Of a stretch of DNA of 64,000 nucleotides, positions 34,302 through 44,307 are shown in pieces. The stretch is from positions 40,226-104,225 of the forward strand of contig UEIJ01000043.1 in assembly GCA_900470195.1 (NCBI GenBank). The letters are read 5' to 3'. Numbering within the stretch: position 1 is the stretch's first letter; every line of letters begins with the position of its first letter. Made by a program: the position numbers and the translations under genes. The stretch comes from Hyphomicrobiales bacterium (lineage in GTDB: Bacteria > Pseudomonadota > Alphaproteobacteria > Rhizobiales > Rhizobiaceae). The notes under the pieces were generated by a model that saw only the letters and a program-made list of their open reading frames with translations, was not told where the DNA came from and made no database searches.

Positions 34302-35597
34302 TTATTCTTTTACCACCTGCACGCCCACATGCCGTGCGCGTCCCGCGCCCCATCCGGCAATGGCTGCACCCAGCCCCAGCGCTGCAAAGAACAGGCCGCA
34401 AGCCGCGAAGCTGCCCGTCGCGCTGTGGATCAGGCCCACGATCAGCGGACCGATTGCAGCCAGCGTATAGCCGACGCATTGCGCCATGCCGGACAAATGC
34501 GCCGCGGTATGCGAATCCGGCGCGCGCAGCACGATCACCATCATCGCAGCCGCGATGAGACCGCCCTGCCCGATGCCCTGAACGACTGCCAGCACCCAAT
34601 AGGTCCACTGCGGCAGATAGAGAAACCCGACCAGCGGCAAGGCCGCACATGCGCACAGTACCACATTGAGCAGGCTCTGGTTCTTCTGGCGTGTGGCGAT
34701 TGACGGTACGGCGAGACAGGTTACGACCTGCACCATGATCGAGAAGGATACAAGACCGCCCGCGGCCGCCGGGCTCAGTCCTTGCTCGCGCAGGATCGGC
34801 GCCAGCCATCCAAAAACGACATAGGCAGTGGAAGATTGCAGCCCCATGAAGAGCGTTACCTGCCAGGCAAGCCTGTCCTTCCACAAGCCGATCACCTTGA
34901 AGCCTGAATGCGCCACATTGTGTTTTGCGCGCATGGCCTGCGGCAGCCACAGCACCAGCACAAGCGCTGCCGGAACCGCCCAGAACGCCAAGGCAAGGTT
35001 CCACGAGCCGCCGAGCATTCCCTTGATCGGGATGGTGAACCCGGCTGCGGAGGCCGCGCCGCCGCACAGCGCCATCGTGTAAAGACCGGTCATGATGGCC
35101 GCGGTTTTCGGAAAGTCCCGCTTGACGACGCCCGGCAGCAGCACATTGCCGGTTGCGATGGCGGCACCGGCCAGTGCGGCGCCGATATAGAGCGAGGAGA
35201 ACGAACCGAAGCCGCGAACGGCAGTGCCGACGGTCAGCACGACCAGCACGGCAAGCAGGACACGTTCCGCGCCGAAACGCTGCGCCAGTCGCGGCGCGAA
35301 TGGCGCGAACACGCCAAGGCAGACCACTGGCAGCGTCGTCAATATACCGGCTGCGACGGATGACATGCCGGTGGCTTCGATGATTTCCGGCAGAAGCACG
35401 GAAACGCTGGAGAAAACGGGCCGGAGATTGGCGGCGATCAGCACGAGGCTGAGCCCCAGCAGGATGCGGAGCGCCTTGCTCGGGGGCTGCTGTGCCGCCG
35501 GCGACGGAATGCTGTCCGCCTCCGCATCGACCAGCGCTTCGGGCTGCGCCGCATCCCGGCTTTCCATGTCCGGCAGTGCCGTGTTTGTGTGGCTCAT
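34302..35597 (-). CDS. MFS transporter, CynX/NimT (YeaN) family
   Basis: A 431-residue major facilitator with about 12 membrane segments after a 40-residue hydrophilic N-terminus. Sequence near the first segments (LIAANLRPVFSSVSVLLPEI) is typical of the CynX/NimT group, which exports or imports small compounds such as cyanate or 2-nitroimidazole; the actual substrate is not known. It overlaps the FadR-type regulator gene by ATGA (35594-35597), so it is probably controlled by that protein. Confidence 0.88.
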   Translation of the reverse strand: MSHTNTALPDMESRDAAQPEALVDAEADSIPSPAAQQPPSKALRILLGLSLVLIAANLRPVFSSVSVLLPEIIEATGMSSVAAGILTTLPVVCLGVFAPFAPRLAQRFGAERVLLAVLVVLTVGTAVRGFGSFSSLYIGAALAGAAIATGNVLLPGVVKRDFPKTAAIMTGLYTMALCGGAASAAGFTIPIKGMLGGSWNLALAFWAVPAALVLVLWLPQAMRAKHNVAHSGFKVIGLWKDRLAWQVTLFMGLQSSTAYVVFGWLAPILREQGLSPAAAGGLVSFSIMVQVVTCLAVPSIATRQKNQSLLNVVLCACAALPLVGFLYLPQWTYWVLAVVQGIGQGGLIAAAMMVIVLRAPDSHTAAHLSGMAQCVGYTLAAIGPLIVGLIHSATGSFAACGLFFAALGLGAAIAGWGAGRARHVGVQVVKE

Positions 35598-36271
35598 GAT
35601 GCCAGCAACCTTTCGAGTTCTTCAATCAGGGGTGCCATGAACCGGCGAACGGTCGCACTGGCTATGTCGGGATCGCCCGAAGCAATGGCTTCCACGATCT
35701 GGCGGTGCGCCTCATCGCTTGGTTCGGGCAGTTCGCCATCGAGCGTGGCTTCTATGGATTCGCGTATGGACGCGGAAAAGAGATTATAGGCCTCGATCAG
35801 GGCACCATTGCCGGATGCGGCAACGATGGCTTCGTGAAAGGCAAAATCGCGGGCGACGAAGTTCGCCCGGCCAAGCTGCTCGCGACTGCCCCGCTCTTTC
35901 AACATTTTTTCCAGATGCGCGATCGTTTCCGGCGTAGCACGGAGCGCGGCAAGGCGCGCGGCTTCCGTTTCCAGAACAGCCCGCGTTTCGAACCGGTCGC
36001 GAAGGCTGGAATGGCGGATGCGATCCAGACTGTGCGCCGCGTCGGAGGTCGAGCGAACATAGGTGCCCGAGCCCTGACGGGTTTCCAGCATACCCTGCGC
36101 CACCAGCGCCCGCACCGCCTCGCGCACCGTGCCGCGGCTCACTCCCAGCTTCGCGGAAAGCGCCGCTTCGTTGGGAAGCTGATCGCCCACGGCCCAACGG
36201 CCCGACGTGATTTCCGTGCGCAATGACTGCATGGCTGCATCCGTCAGGCTCTTGCGGGATAATGCCTTCAT
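35594..36271 (-). CDS. FadR/GntR family transcriptional regulator
   Basis: A 225-residue regulator. The N-terminal winged helix (GDQLPNEAALSAKLGVSRGTVREAVRALVAQGMLETRQGSGTYV spread over residues 30-74) is followed by an FCD ligand-binding domain (FETRAVLETEAARLAALRA, VARDFAFHEAIVAASGN). It is coupled to the MFS gene and presumably represses the pair until a ligand, perhaps a small acid, binds. A perfect palindrome ten bases before its start is the likely autoregulatory site. Confidence 0.92.
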   Translation of the reverse strand: MKALSRKSLTDAAMQSLRTEITSGRWAVGDQLPNEAALSAKLGVSRGTVREAVRALVAQGMLETRQGSGTYVRSTSDAAHSLDRIRHSSLRDRFETRAVLETEAARLAALRATPETIAHLEKMLKERGSREQLGRANFVARDFAFHEAIVAASGNGALIEAYNLFSASIRESIEATLDGELPEPSDEAHRQIVEAIASGDPDIASATVRRFMAPLIEELERLLAS

Positions 36272-36281
36272 GCCCTCACCA

Positions 36282-36298
36282 AAGTCATCTGATGACTT
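36282..36298. promoter_or_regulatory. Predicted operator of the FadR-type regulator
   Basis: AAGTCATC-T-GATGACTT, perfect 8-base arms around one base, ten bases before the regulator start. The size and TCATCTGATGA core fit FCD-type GntR sites. It lies between two divergent genes but nearer the regulator. Confidence 0.6.
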
Positions 36299-36442
36299 GA
36301 TGAATTAGCTTTCAATTTGCAATGTGTCAACGACCGGAACGCGCCTCAAAGGGGATAGCGCGAACTGCCGCATTCCGTTAACAATTTTGGCGCAAAGTGC
36401 CCTTCCAGGATTATTCATTCATTCCAGACTTCAGGTGCCAGC

Positions 36443-37435
36443 ATGATCACGCTCTACAGCCTTTCAGGAGACCACCTTGCAGCGGTGGAGGTGGAGCCGG
36501 GCACTCCCCTGCCCGAGAACGTGATCTGGATCGACCTTTTTGCCCCCGGCGTGAACGAGGACAGCATTGTCGAGGCCTGGACGGGAATTTCGATCCCGAC
36601 GCGCGAGGACATGACGGAAATCGAGGAATCGAGCCGCTTCTATATGGAAACCGGCGCGCAATATCTGACCGTCCCGATCCTGCATGCGGTCGATCTCGAC
36701 CATCGCGAGCTGGCGCCGGTCACCTTCATCCTGCACGGTTCGCGGCTGATAACGGTGCGCTACGCCAATCCGAAATCCTTCACGACCTATGTGATGCGCT
36801 CCACCAGGCCGGGCAACGGTCTCATTTCGCCCAAATGCTCTGGCCTGTCGATCATGCTCGGCATCACCGAAGCCACGACCAACCGGCTCGCGGATATACT
36901 GGAAGGTGTTGCGGGCAAGATCGACGCGGCTTCGCATTCCATCTATCGCCGCCAGCCCAAGGCGCGCCCGATGACGACGCAGGATTTCCGGCATATACTG
37001 ACCCAGATCGGCGGACAGGGAACGTTTCTCTCGCGCATGCGGGAAAGTCTGGCGGGCATCAGCCGCATGCTGGTCTATCTGTCTGCAACCAGCAATCCGG
37101 CGTCCGGCAAGAAGGAAACGCGAAGCTGGATCAAGTCGCTGGAGCGAGACACGCAATCGCTGACCGCATATGTGGACTTTCTGTCCAACAAGGTGACATT
37201 CCTGCTCGACACAATCGTCGGTCTGATTTCCGTGGAACAGAACGCCATCATCAAGATATTCTCGGTGGCCGCGGTCGGCTTCATGCCGCCGACACTGGTG
37301 GCTTCGATTTACGGCATGAACTTTTCCTTCATGCCGGAATTGCATTCCCCGTGGGGCTACCCGATGGCGCTCATTTTGATGGTCGCCTCGGCCCTGCTGC
37401 CGCTCTATTATTTCCGCAGAAAGGGCTGGCTGTAG
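36443..37435 (+). CDS. corA: CorA family magnesium transporter
   Basis: A 330-residue inner membrane divalent cation channel. The long N-terminal cytoplasmic domain has the family helices, and two C-terminal membrane segments flank the signature YGMNF near residue 290. The periplasmic loop FMPEL follows, and the tail YYFRRKGWL is typical. Length is normal. Preceded by an AT-rich region; CorA genes are usually constitutive. Confidence 0.92.
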   Translation: MITLYSLSGDHLAAVEVEPGTPLPENVIWIDLFAPGVNEDSIVEAWTGISIPTREDMTEIEESSRFYMETGAQYLTVPILHAVDLDHRELAPVTFILHGSRLITVRYANPKSFTTYVMRSTRPGNGLISPKCSGLSIMLGITEATTNRLADILEGVAGKIDAASHSIYRRQPKARPMTTQDFRHILTQIGGQGTFLSRMRESLAGISRMLVYLSATSNPASGKKETRSWIKSLERDTQSLTAYVDFLSNKVTFLLDTIVGLISVEQNAIIKIFSVAAVGFMPPTLVASIYGMNFSFMPELHSPWGYPMALILMVASALLPLYYFRRKGWL

Positions 37436-37458
37436 CTTGTAGTGACAAGAGCGGCATA

Positions 37459-37486
37459 CTATGTTATATCATGCGTTATAACATAG
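37459..37486. promoter_or_regulatory. Palindromic operator of the toxin-antitoxin module
   Basis: CTATGTTATA and TATAACATAG are perfect 10-base arms around an 8-base spacer, overlapping the AGGAGA ribosome-binding site region just before the antitoxin gene. AbrB-type antitoxins bind such sites to repress their own operon. Confidence 0.7.
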
Positions 37487-37496
37487 GAGAACAGCC

Positions 37497-37718
37497 ATGA
37501 ACGTGACCCTGCGCAAGATCGGCAATTCCGATGGTGTGATCCTGCCTAAGGAAGTGCTGGAGCGGCTTAACCTCCAGACCGGAGACAAGCTCCAGCTTAT
37601 CGAAACACAGAACGGCCTGACGCTGGAGCCGGTGGACGATACTTTCGAGCAGCAGATGGAAGCGGCCCGGAAAGTAATGGACAAGTACAAGGTCGCCTTG
37701 CAGAAGCTCGCCGAATGA
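37497..37718 (+). CDS. AbrB/MazE-type antitoxin
   Basis: A 73-residue protein with a SpoVT/AbrB swapped-hairpin domain (VTLRKIGNSDGVILPKEVLERLNLQTGDKLQLIETQNGLTLEPV) and a C-terminal helix that would bind the toxin. It overlaps the Doc gene by ATGA (37715-37718) and has a strong AGGAGA site. It should both neutralise Doc and repress the operon. Confidence 0.88.
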   Translation: MNVTLRKIGNSDGVILPKEVLERLNLQTGDKLQLIETQNGLTLEPVDDTFEQQMEAARKVMDKYKVALQKLAE

Positions 37719-38107
37719 ACTGGCGTTTTCTTTCGCGACGCGTCGTTGAGGCGATCCATGTCGAGCAATTGCAGCGCCACGGCGGAGCTCAGGGGCTTCG
37801 CGATGAGAATGCCCTTGAGTCTGCCTTGGCGCGTGCGCAGAACAAATTGGTCTATGGCGAGCCGGATCATGCCGAAATCGCAGCCGCCTATGTTTTCGGA
37901 ATAGGCCGCAACCATGCTTTCGTGGATGGAAACAAACGTACCGCTATCGTTACCGCTGTCACGTTTCTACTGGTCAACGGCTATACACTGACCGCAGACG
38001 ATGGCTTGCTTTACAGCTTCACGATGGGCATCGCTTCCGGTGAAATCGATGAATCCGGTGCTGCGGCGTTTTTCCGTGACCATACCGTCGCCTTGGATAA
38101 CGATTAG
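37715..38107 (+). CDS. doc: Doc family (death-on-curing) toxin
   Basis: A 130-residue Fic-fold toxin. The Fic motif HAFVDGNKRTA (near residue 66) is intact, as in Doc kinases that phosphorylate elongation factor Tu and stop translation. It is translationally coupled to the AbrB-type antitoxin rather than to Phd, the usual partner of phage P1 Doc. Its stop overlaps the convergent Gre gene stop by four bases. Confidence 0.9.
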   Translation: MNWRFLSRRVVEAIHVEQLQRHGGAQGLRDENALESALARAQNKLVYGEPDHAEIAAAYVFGIGRNHAFVDGNKRTAIVTAVTFLLVNGYTLTADDGLLYSFTMGIASGEIDESGAAAFFRDHTVALDND

Positions 38108-38574
38108 ACAGCCTTCAGCGACACGATTTCCCATTCGACATTATTGATTTTCACGACATCGCCAACCGGCTTGCCGAACAGCAGGATGGCAACGGGCGCG
38201 ACGTGGGAAATCTTGCCGTTTGACGGGTCGGCCTCGTCTTCGCCCACAATGGTCCAGCGGCGAACCTTGCCGTCATCCAGATTTTCCAGTTCCACCGTCA
38301 TGCCGAAACGCACGACATCGCTGTCGGGAGCGGGAACGGAAAGCTCGGCGTTTTCGCGCCGCGCCGTCCAGTAGCGCAGATCGCGCGAAATGCGCGCGAC
38401 CGCCGAACGCTCGCCGGCGACATTGGCGTCCGCCAGCTCGCGTTGCAGCCGGGCGATTTCATCCTCAATCATCTTCAGCCCCGATGCCGTGACGAGATTG
38501 CGATGCGGGCTGACGGGGCGCTCGCCAAGGTCGGTCGGCGCATCATCCTGTTCTTTGGTGAAAGCTCTGCTCAT
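38104..38574 (-). CDS. GreA/GreB-type transcription elongation factor
   Basis: A 156-residue protein. Residues 30-75 form the coiled-coil that enters the RNA polymerase secondary channel (LKMIEDEIARLQRELADAN...DLRYWTARRENAEL). The C-terminal Gre domain (VVRFGMTVELENLDDGKVRRWTIVGEDEADPSNGKISHVAPVAILLFGKPVGDVV, residues about 86-142) is clear. It is more GreB-like or a divergent paralogue than the main GreA. Such factors rescue backtracked polymerase by stimulating RNA cleavage. Confidence 0.85.
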   Translation of the reverse strand: MSRAFTKEQDDAPTDLGERPVSPHRNLVTASGLKMIEDEIARLQRELADANVAGERSAVARISRDLRYWTARRENAELSVPAPDSDVVRFGMTVELENLDDGKVRRWTIVGEDEADPSNGKISHVAPVAILLFGKPVGDVVKINNVEWEIVSLKAV

Positions 38575-38674
38575 TGTTGCAATGTAAGCAAGCGCAACCT
38601 TTCCGGCAAGCCTCCCTCAGATCCGACGCCCCTCCTGCGATGGATAAGCGCATGATTTGCATGGCGGGTTTTTA

Positions 38675-38694
38675 TTGATTGATGAGTCAATCAA
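38675..38694. promoter_or_regulatory. Predicted BetI box
   Basis: TTGATTGA-TGAG-TCAATCAA, perfect 8-base arms, about 40 bases before betI. It resembles the BetI operator known from E. coli, where choline relieves repression of the bet genes. Confidence 0.75.
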
Positions 38695-38736
38695 AGATAA
38701 ACTGCACGGCAATCACCTTGAGAACGGACGACGACA

Positions 38737-39345
38737 ATGCCCAAGATCGGTATGGAGCCCTTAAGGCGGCGCGAGTTGATCGATGCCGCCATTCGCACGA
38801 TCGGCCAGCGCGGTTCGCTGGATGTGACCGTCGCGCAGATCGCGCATGAGGCGGGGGTTTCGCCCGCGCTTGCTCACCATTATTTCGGCGGCAAGGACAA
38901 GCTGATCCTCGCCACGATGCGGCATCTGCTGCGCGAGCTCGGACAGGATCTCAACGCCGCAATCGGTCAGGCAGAAACGCCTCGGGCGCGTATCGCCGCC
39001 ATCATCGCCGTCAATTTTTCGGCTTCGCAGTTCACGCAGGAAACGATCGCGGCCTGGCTGACCTTTTATGTGCACGCACAGCAGTCGGAAGACACGCGGC
39101 GGCTGTTGCGCATCTATGCGCGCCGCCTGCATTCAAACCTCGTTTTCGCGCTTGAGCAGCTGACTTCCCGCGAACGGGCAAACCGCATTGCCGAGGGCGC
39201 GGGCGCCATGATCGACGGGCTTTATATCCGTCATGCGCTTGGCGCCGATGCGCCGGATGCAGCCCGGGCCACGGCACTGGTGGAAGATTACATTGCGGTT
39301 CAGCTTTCAAGCCCACTTTTGGAAGGGCTTTCGGGGGAGAAATGA
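38737..39345 (+). CDS. betI: TetR family repressor of choline-betaine genes
   Basis: A 202-residue regulator starting [19 protein letters not shown], the conserved BetI opening. The helix-turn-helix is in [28 protein letters not shown] (residues 30-57), followed by the ligand-binding half. It is coupled to betA by ATGA overlap. BetI responds to choline and represses the operon through the box upstream. Confidence 0.95.
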   Translation: MPKIGMEPLRRRELIDAAIRTIGQRGSLDVTVAQIAHEAGVSPALAHHYFGGKDKLILATMRHLLRELGQDLNAAIGQAETPRARIAAIIAVNFSASQFTQETIAAWLTFYVHAQQSEDTRRLLRIYARRLHSNLVFALEQLTSRERANRIAEGAGAMIDGLYIRHALGADAPDAARATALVEDYIAVQLSSPLLEGLSGEK

Positions 39346-40997
39346 GTATGGAAGCGGATTTCGTCATCATCGGTTCCGGCTCGGCCGGGTCGGCCATGGC
39401 CTATCGCCTGTCGGAAGACGGACGCTATTCGGTGATCGTCATCGAATATGGCGTGCCGGATGTCGGTCCCTTGATCCAGATGCCGGCCGCCCTCTCCTTC
39501 CCCATGAACATGGAGACCTATGACTGGGGCTTCTCGACCGAACCGGAACCGCATATCGGCGGGCGCAGCCTTGTCACCCCTCGTGGCAAGGTGCTCGGCG
39601 GTTCATCCTCGATCAACGGCATGGTCTATGTGCGCGGCCATGCCAAGGATTACGATCACTGGTCGGAAAGCGGCGCGCGCGGCTGGGCCTATGCCGATGT
39701 GCTCCCCTATTTCAAGCGCATGGAAAATTCGAGCGGCGGTCAGGAAGGCTGGCGCGGCACCAGCGGCCCGCTCTATATCCAGCGCGGCAAGCGCGACAAT
39801 CCGCTGTTTCATGCCTTTGCCGAGGCCGGTCATCAGGCGGGTTTCGAAGTGACCGAAGATTATAATGGCGAGAAGCAGGAGGGCTTCGGCCCGATGGAGC
39901 AGACGATCCATAACGGTCGTCGCTGGTCCGCCGCCAACGCCTATCTGAAGCCTGCGCTCAAGCGCCCGAATGTCAAGCTGGTCAAGGGACTGGCGCGCAA
40001 GATCGTCATGGAGGGAAAACGCGCCGTCGGCGTCGAAATCGAGGCGGGGCGCTCGTTCTCGACCATCCGCGCGCGGCGGGAAGTCATCATCGCCGCCTCC
40101 TCGATCAATTCGCCAAAGCTCCTGATGCTGTCCGGCATCGGCCCTGCCGCGCACCTGAAAGAACATGGCATCGAAGTGGTTGCCGACCGCCCCGGCGTCG
40201 GCCAGAACCTGCAGGACCATCTGGAAGTTTATATCCAGCAGGAATGCACACAGCCGATTACGCTCTATTCCAAGCTGAACCTGTTTTCAAAAGCGAAAAT
40301 CGGTGCGGAATGGCTGTTCTTCAAGACGGGCGACGGCGCGACAAACCATTTCGAATCCGCCGCTTTCGTGCGCTCGAAGGCTGGCGTGGAATATCCCGAT
40401 ATCCAATATCACTTCCTGCCCGTCGCCATCCGGTATGACGGCAAGGCTGCGGCGCAGTCGCACGGCTTTCAGGCCCATGTCGGCCCGATGCGCTCGAAAT
40501 CCCGTGGCAGCGTGACGCTTCGCTCGGCCAATCCGCGTGAAAAACCGGTCATCCAGTTCAATTACATGTCGCATGAAGACGACTGGGCCGACTTCCGCCA
40601 TTGCGTGCGGCTGACGCGGGAAATCTTCGGACAGGCGGCGTTCGATCCCTATCGCGGGGCGGAAATCCAGCCCGGCGCGCATGTCCAGACCGATGATGAG
40701 ATCGACAATTTCATCCGCGAACATGTCGAAAGCGCCTTCCATCCCTGCGGCACCTGCAAGATGGGCGCGGTTGACGATCCGATGGCCGTGGTCGATGCTG
40801 AATGCAAGGTGATCGGTGTCGAAGGCTTGCGCGTTGCGGATTCCTCCATCTTCCCGCGCATCACCAACGGCAATCTCAACGGTCCGTCGATCATGGTCGG
40901 CGAAAAGGCCTCGGACCATATTTTGGGCCGCACGCCGCTGGCGCGCTCCAATCAGGAGCCGTGGATCAATCCGAGGTGGCAGGTCGCGGACCGCTAA
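39342..40997 (+). CDS. betA: Choline dehydrogenase
   Basis: A 551-residue FAD-dependent GMC oxidoreductase that oxidises choline to betaine aldehyde. The FAD-binding motif is [15 protein letters not shown] near residue 11, GMC signature 1 is [18 protein letters not shown] near 85, signature 2 is [16 protein letters not shown] near 253, and the active-site region HPCGTCKMG near 466 and C-terminal [17 protein letters not shown] are intact. The start overlaps betI by ATGA and has a GGGGGAGAA site. Confidence 0.95.
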   Translation: MSMEADFVIIGSGSAGSAMAYRLSEDGRYSVIVIEYGVPDVGPLIQMPAALSFPMNMETYDWGFSTEPEPHIGGRSLVTPRGKVLGGSSSINGMVYVRGHAKDYDHWSESGARGWAYADVLPYFKRMENSSGGQEGWRGTSGPLYIQRGKRDNPLFHAFAEAGHQAGFEVTEDYNGEKQEGFGPMEQTIHNGRRWSAANAYLKPALKRPNVKLVKGLARKIVMEGKRAVGVEIEAGRSFSTIRARREVIIAASSINSPKLLMLSGIGPAAHLKEHGIEVVADRPGVGQNLQDHLEVYIQQECTQPITLYSKLNLFSKAKIGAEWLFFKTGDGATNHFESAAFVRSKAGVEYPDIQYHFLPVAIRYDGKAAAQSHGFQAHVGPMRSKSRGSVTLRSANPREKPVIQFNYMSHEDDWADFRHCVRLTREIFGQAAFDPYRGAEIQPGAHVQTDDEIDNFIREHVESAFHPCGTCKMGAVDDPMAVVDAECKVIGVEGLRVADSSIFPRITNGNLNGPSIMVGEKASDHILGRTPLARSNQEPWINPRWQVADR

Positions 40998-41010
40998 CGC
41001 GATCCAGGGG

Positions 41011-41097
41011 AATAGGGCAGTAAGGCAGCAGGGGAATATGTCAGGTCGTGTTCCCGGCGCTTGAAAACATACTGCCTTATTGCCTTACTGCCCTATT
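41011..41097. repeat. 17-bp inverted repeat between betA and betB
   Basis: AATAGGGCAGTAAGGCA (41011-41027) is the exact reverse complement of the sequence at 41081-41097. The right arm is part of four tandem 8-base units, TGCCTTAT/TGCCTTAC/TGCCCTAT/TGCCTTAC (41073-41104). The transcript could form a long hairpin with a 53-base loop just before betB. Confidence 0.8.
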
Positions 41098-41118
41098 GCC
41101 TTACACAAGGAAACAACA

Positions 41119-42582
41119 ATGAAAGCACAACCCAAAGCCTCCCATTTCATCGGTGGCGCATTTGTGGAAGACAAGACGGGCAAGCCCTTGCCTGTCATCT
41201 ATCCGGCGACGGGCGAGGAAATCGCCAAGCTTTATTCCGCCACACCAAGCGTAATCGAAAGCGCCTATGCGGCGGCACTGAAAGCGCAAGGCGAATGGGC
41301 CGCGCTGAAGCCCGTCGAGCGCGGCCGCATCCTGCGCCGCACGGCGGAAATCCTGCGCGAGAAGAACAAGAAACTGTCGAAGCTCGAAACGCTCGATACC
41401 GGCAAGGCGCTTCAGGAGACGCTGGTGGCCGATGCGGCCTCAGCGGCCGATGCGCTGGAGTTTTTTGGCGGCATCATCTCCGGTTTCAATGGCGAGTTCG
41501 TGGAGCTGGGCGGCTCGTTCGCCTATACGCGACGCGAAGCGCTCGGCATTTGCGTGGGCATCGGCGCATGGAACTATCCGATCCAGATCGCGGCATGGAA
41601 ATCTGCTCCGGCCTTGGCGATGGGCAACGCCTTCATCTTCAAGCCATCCGAAAACACACCTCTTTCAGCGCTGGCATTGGCAGAGGCTTACAAGGAAGCG
41701 GGATTGCCGGATGGCTTGTTCAATGTCGTGCAAGGGTTCGGCGATGTCGGTGCCGCGCTCGTCAATCATCGCCTGACGGCAAAAGTGTCCCTTACCGGCT
41801 CGGTGCCGACCGGCAAGCGCATCATGGCGCAGGCAGGCGAGCATCTGAAACATGTGACCATGGAACTTGGCGGCAAGTCCCCGATCATTGTGTTTGACGA
41901 TGCCGACCTTGAAAGTGCCATCGGCGGCGCGATGCTCGGCAATTTCTATTCGACCGGACAGGTCTGTTCGAACGGCACCCGCGTCTTCGTCCATAAGAAG
42001 GTGCGCGAACGTTTTGTCGAACGGCTTGTAGAGCGCACACGCAAAATCCGCATCGGCGACCCGCTGGATGAAGCGACCCAGATGGGACCGCTCGTCAACG
42101 GCAGCCAGCGCGACAAGGTGCTGTCCTATATCGAAAAGGGCAAGGCTGAAGGCGCAACACTCGCTTATGGCGGCGGCGTGCCCAAGCTGCAAGGCTTCGA
42201 CAAGGGCTATTTCATCGAGCCGACCATCTTCACGGATGTGACCGACACCATGACCATCGCCCGTGAAGAGATCTTCGGGCCAGTGATGAGCGTGCTGGAA
42301 TTTTCTGATGAGGATGAGGTGATTGCGCGCGCCAACGATACCGAATTTGGTCTGGCGGCAGGCGTGTTTACCGCCGACATTGCCCGCGGCCATCGCGTCA
42401 TCGGCCAGATCAAGGCCGGGACGTGCTGGATCAACGCCTATAACCTGACGCCGGTGGAAGTGCCTTTCGGTGGCTACAAGCAATCTGGCATCGGTCGCGA
42501 GAACGGCATCGCAGCTCTGGCGCATTACAGCCAGATCAAGACCGTCTATGTGGAGATGGGCAAGGTCGACAGCCCTTACTGA
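41119..42582 (+). CDS. betB: Betaine aldehyde dehydrogenase
   Basis: A 487-residue NAD-dependent aldehyde dehydrogenase that makes glycine betaine. Key residues are Glu249 in MELGGKSP and the catalytic Cys283 in [12 protein letters not shown]; the cofactor loop [10 protein letters not shown] and [11 protein letters not shown] are also clear. I chose ATG 41119 with an AAGGAAA site; the longer frame start lies within the inverted repeat. It is probably cotranscribed with betI and betA. Confidence 0.95.
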   Translation: MKAQPKASHFIGGAFVEDKTGKPLPVIYPATGEEIAKLYSATPSVIESAYAAALKAQGEWAALKPVERGRILRRTAEILREKNKKLSKLETLDTGKALQETLVADAASAADALEFFGGIISGFNGEFVELGGSFAYTRREALGICVGIGAWNYPIQIAAWKSAPALAMGNAFIFKPSENTPLSALALAEAYKEAGLPDGLFNVVQGFGDVGAALVNHRLTAKVSLTGSVPTGKRIMAQAGEHLKHVTMELGGKSPIIVFDDADLESAIGGAMLGNFYSTGQVCSNGTRVFVHKKVRERFVERLVERTRKIRIGDPLDEATQMGPLVNGSQRDKVLSYIEKGKAEGATLAYGGGVPKLQGFDKGYFIEPTIFTDVTDTMTIAREEIFGPVMSVLEFSDEDEVIARANDTEFGLAAGVFTADIARGHRVIGQIKAGTCWINAYNLTPVEVPFGGYKQSGIGRENGIAALAHYSQIKTVYVEMGKVDSPY

Positions 42583-42881
42583 CCGTAAGACGGAGTCCGC
42601 GGAGCAGATTTTGGCTCCGCGGACTTCGCACTACATTCATAATGGTAGAGTTGCGGCGACGGCGTTGCCTGCGGATAGACGATGGCGCGCTGCGATCGAT
42701 AGCCCGCCGGATCCGACAATGGCATGGCCCAGGATGGCCTTATGGCGGCGCTAGGCGAGCCTGTTCCCTGCGTCGGAACGGGCCGGCATTCGAACCCGAA
42801 ATTGCTCCTCAACCCCGTGGCGGCAGCGACATTCGTGCCGCCGATGAAGGACAGTGCCACTACAATATAAAACAACCTCAT
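42576..42881 (-). CDS. Possible small exported protein
   Basis: A 101-residue frame beginning with a credible signal peptide ([20 protein letters not shown]), then a proline- and serine-rich mature part with two cysteines ([15 protein letters not shown]). It overlaps the end of betB and the hairpin there, and no good ribosome-binding site is seen before the ATG at 42881. No family recognised. It could be real or chance. Confidence 0.4.
   Translation of the reverse strand: MRLFYIVVALSFIGGTNVAAATGLRSNFGFECRPVPTQGTGSPSAAIRPSWAMPLSDPAGYRSQRAIVYPQATPSPQLYHYECSAKSAEPKSAPRTPSYGQ
42594..42625 (+). terminator. Hairpin following betB
   Basis: AGTCCGCGGAGC and GCTCCGCGGACT form a perfect 12-base-pair stem with an 8-base loop, 11 bases after the betB stop. 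No T run follows, so it may work with Rho or protect the message end. Confidence 0.6.
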
Positions 42882-43277
42882 ATCGCAACACTTTCAAACA
42901 AGATGAATATCCGCGAATTTGCGCATGTTAAATAATAGCTTTTATGCAATTACCTTTCGGATCGTTCCGCACATATTTTCAGATATTATCTGTTAATATT
43001 GATAGGCCAAACGGTTTCGCACCTTGCGGACAGACACCAGTCCTGACCTTATAGCGAAAATTTTATTTATATTAGATTTAAATTACACATCACGAAATAA
43101 TGAAACTGTAATCATGAAAACTCCATGGACAATTTTATTTTCTGAAAATAAGAATACAAATCCTATTTATTAGCGGGCAACAACCAAGTCTATGCCGGTA
43201 AATCAATATAGTATTTATTTCTAATGAATGATTAGCTCCCATATCAATGGCCATGATCTTGGGCCTGACGGTTTGCA
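42882..43277. other. AT-rich intergenic region upstream of the AraC gene
   Basis: About 400 bases, clearly AT-rich, with no convincing frame. It should contain the promoter of the AraC-type gene. No strong palindrome was recognised. Confidence 0.4.
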
Positions 43278-44300
43278 ATGAGCAACGAGACAGTAATTTC
43301 AACGGACATGATAGAAGCCAGGCTGCGCAATGAATTCTGGCGCGCTGTCATGAAACCCATGTACGAAATCACGGATGAAGACGACGATTACCAGTTGTCC
43401 GGTTCAATCGTCGCACGCTCTGTCGGCTCCATTCAGATTGGAGCAACCTCGTTCAACGCTCAAAACTATATGCGTGCCCCCAAGCTCATCGCTCGGGGCG
43501 GACTGACGCATTATGTCCTGCAACTTATCACCCGTGGTGAACTGCAGGGCGATTTCAACGGTGTCTGTGTCGATGCGAAGCAGGGCGATATCGTCGTCAT
43601 CGACCTCACCCAGACGGTGGAGAGTCGCGCATCGAGCGGTTCGCGCATCACGGTGGTGATTCCGCGCGAGGAGTTGGAGAAGACCGTTGGCTGGCGCAAC
43701 CTGCATGGCCTTGTCATGCCGGCCGATGCCCCCATGACGCGCCTGCTTTTCAGCTATCTCGGCACTCTCCAGTCGTTAAGCGGCAACCTGGACAGGATTG
43801 GGACACAATCGGTGCTGGATGCACTGTTCACATTGCTCGGAGCAAGCATCAACGGCACCGAAGGCAGCGTGATCGAAAGCCTTCCCGCCAACCTGCCCCT
43901 GCGCAAGCGAATCCTCGCTTATATCGATGAGAACCTATCCAATCCATTGCTTGGACCACACCTTATCACCAAGGACCTCCGCGTCTCCCGCTCAAGCCTC
44001 TACCGGACGTTCGAGATGGAAGGCGGGATTGCAAAGATCATCCGCGACAAAAGGCTGGATCGCGCCTATCGCATTCTGGTGGAAGAACGGGGTCGACACG
44101 TGTCATTGAAGGAAATCGCCTACCGTTGCGGTTTTCATGACGCCACGCAGTTTACCAAGGCATTCAAGACCCGCTTCGGCATGTCGCCGAAGGAGGCCCG
44201 TGAATGCGAGACCGATCTGCTAAAGCCGGTTTTGGCCAAGTTCGACTATACGGTTCATCTTTCGGAAGAAGCTGCAAAACTGGGCATCATCAAGCTGTGA
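43278..44300 (+). CDS. AraC family transcriptional regulator
   Basis: A 340-residue regulator with an N-terminal AraC-binding-like sensor domain (residues about 40-190). The C-terminal double helix-turn-helix (RKRILAYIDENLSNPLLGPHLITKDLRVSRSSLYRTFEMEGGIAKIIRDKRLDRAYRIL...EIAYRCGFHDATQFTKAFKTRFGMSPKEAR) is intact. Its ligand and targets are not known. Its position between betB and otsBA invites a role in osmotic stress, but this is only suggested by context. A long AT-rich region precedes it. Confidence 0.9.
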   Translation: MSNETVISTDMIEARLRNEFWRAVMKPMYEITDEDDDYQLSGSIVARSVGSIQIGATSFNAQNYMRAPKLIARGGLTHYVLQLITRGELQGDFNGVCVDAKQGDIVVIDLTQTVESRASSGSRITVVIPREELEKTVGWRNLHGLVMPADAPMTRLLFSYLGTLQSLSGNLDRIGTQSVLDALFTLLGASINGTEGSVIESLPANLPLRKRILAYIDENLSNPLLGPHLITKDLRVSRSSLYRTFEMEGGIAKIIRDKRLDRAYRILVEERGRHVSLKEIAYRCGFHDATQFTKAFKTRFGMSPKEARECETDLLKPVLAKFDYTVHLSEEAAKLGIIKL

Positions 44301-44307
44301 GGCGACA

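Noticed and set aside
34207..35625. 472-codon minus-strand frame overlapping the MFS gene
   Set aside because: Same strand but different frame from a clear 12-segment transporter; composition is Arg/Gly-rich as expected for a shadow.
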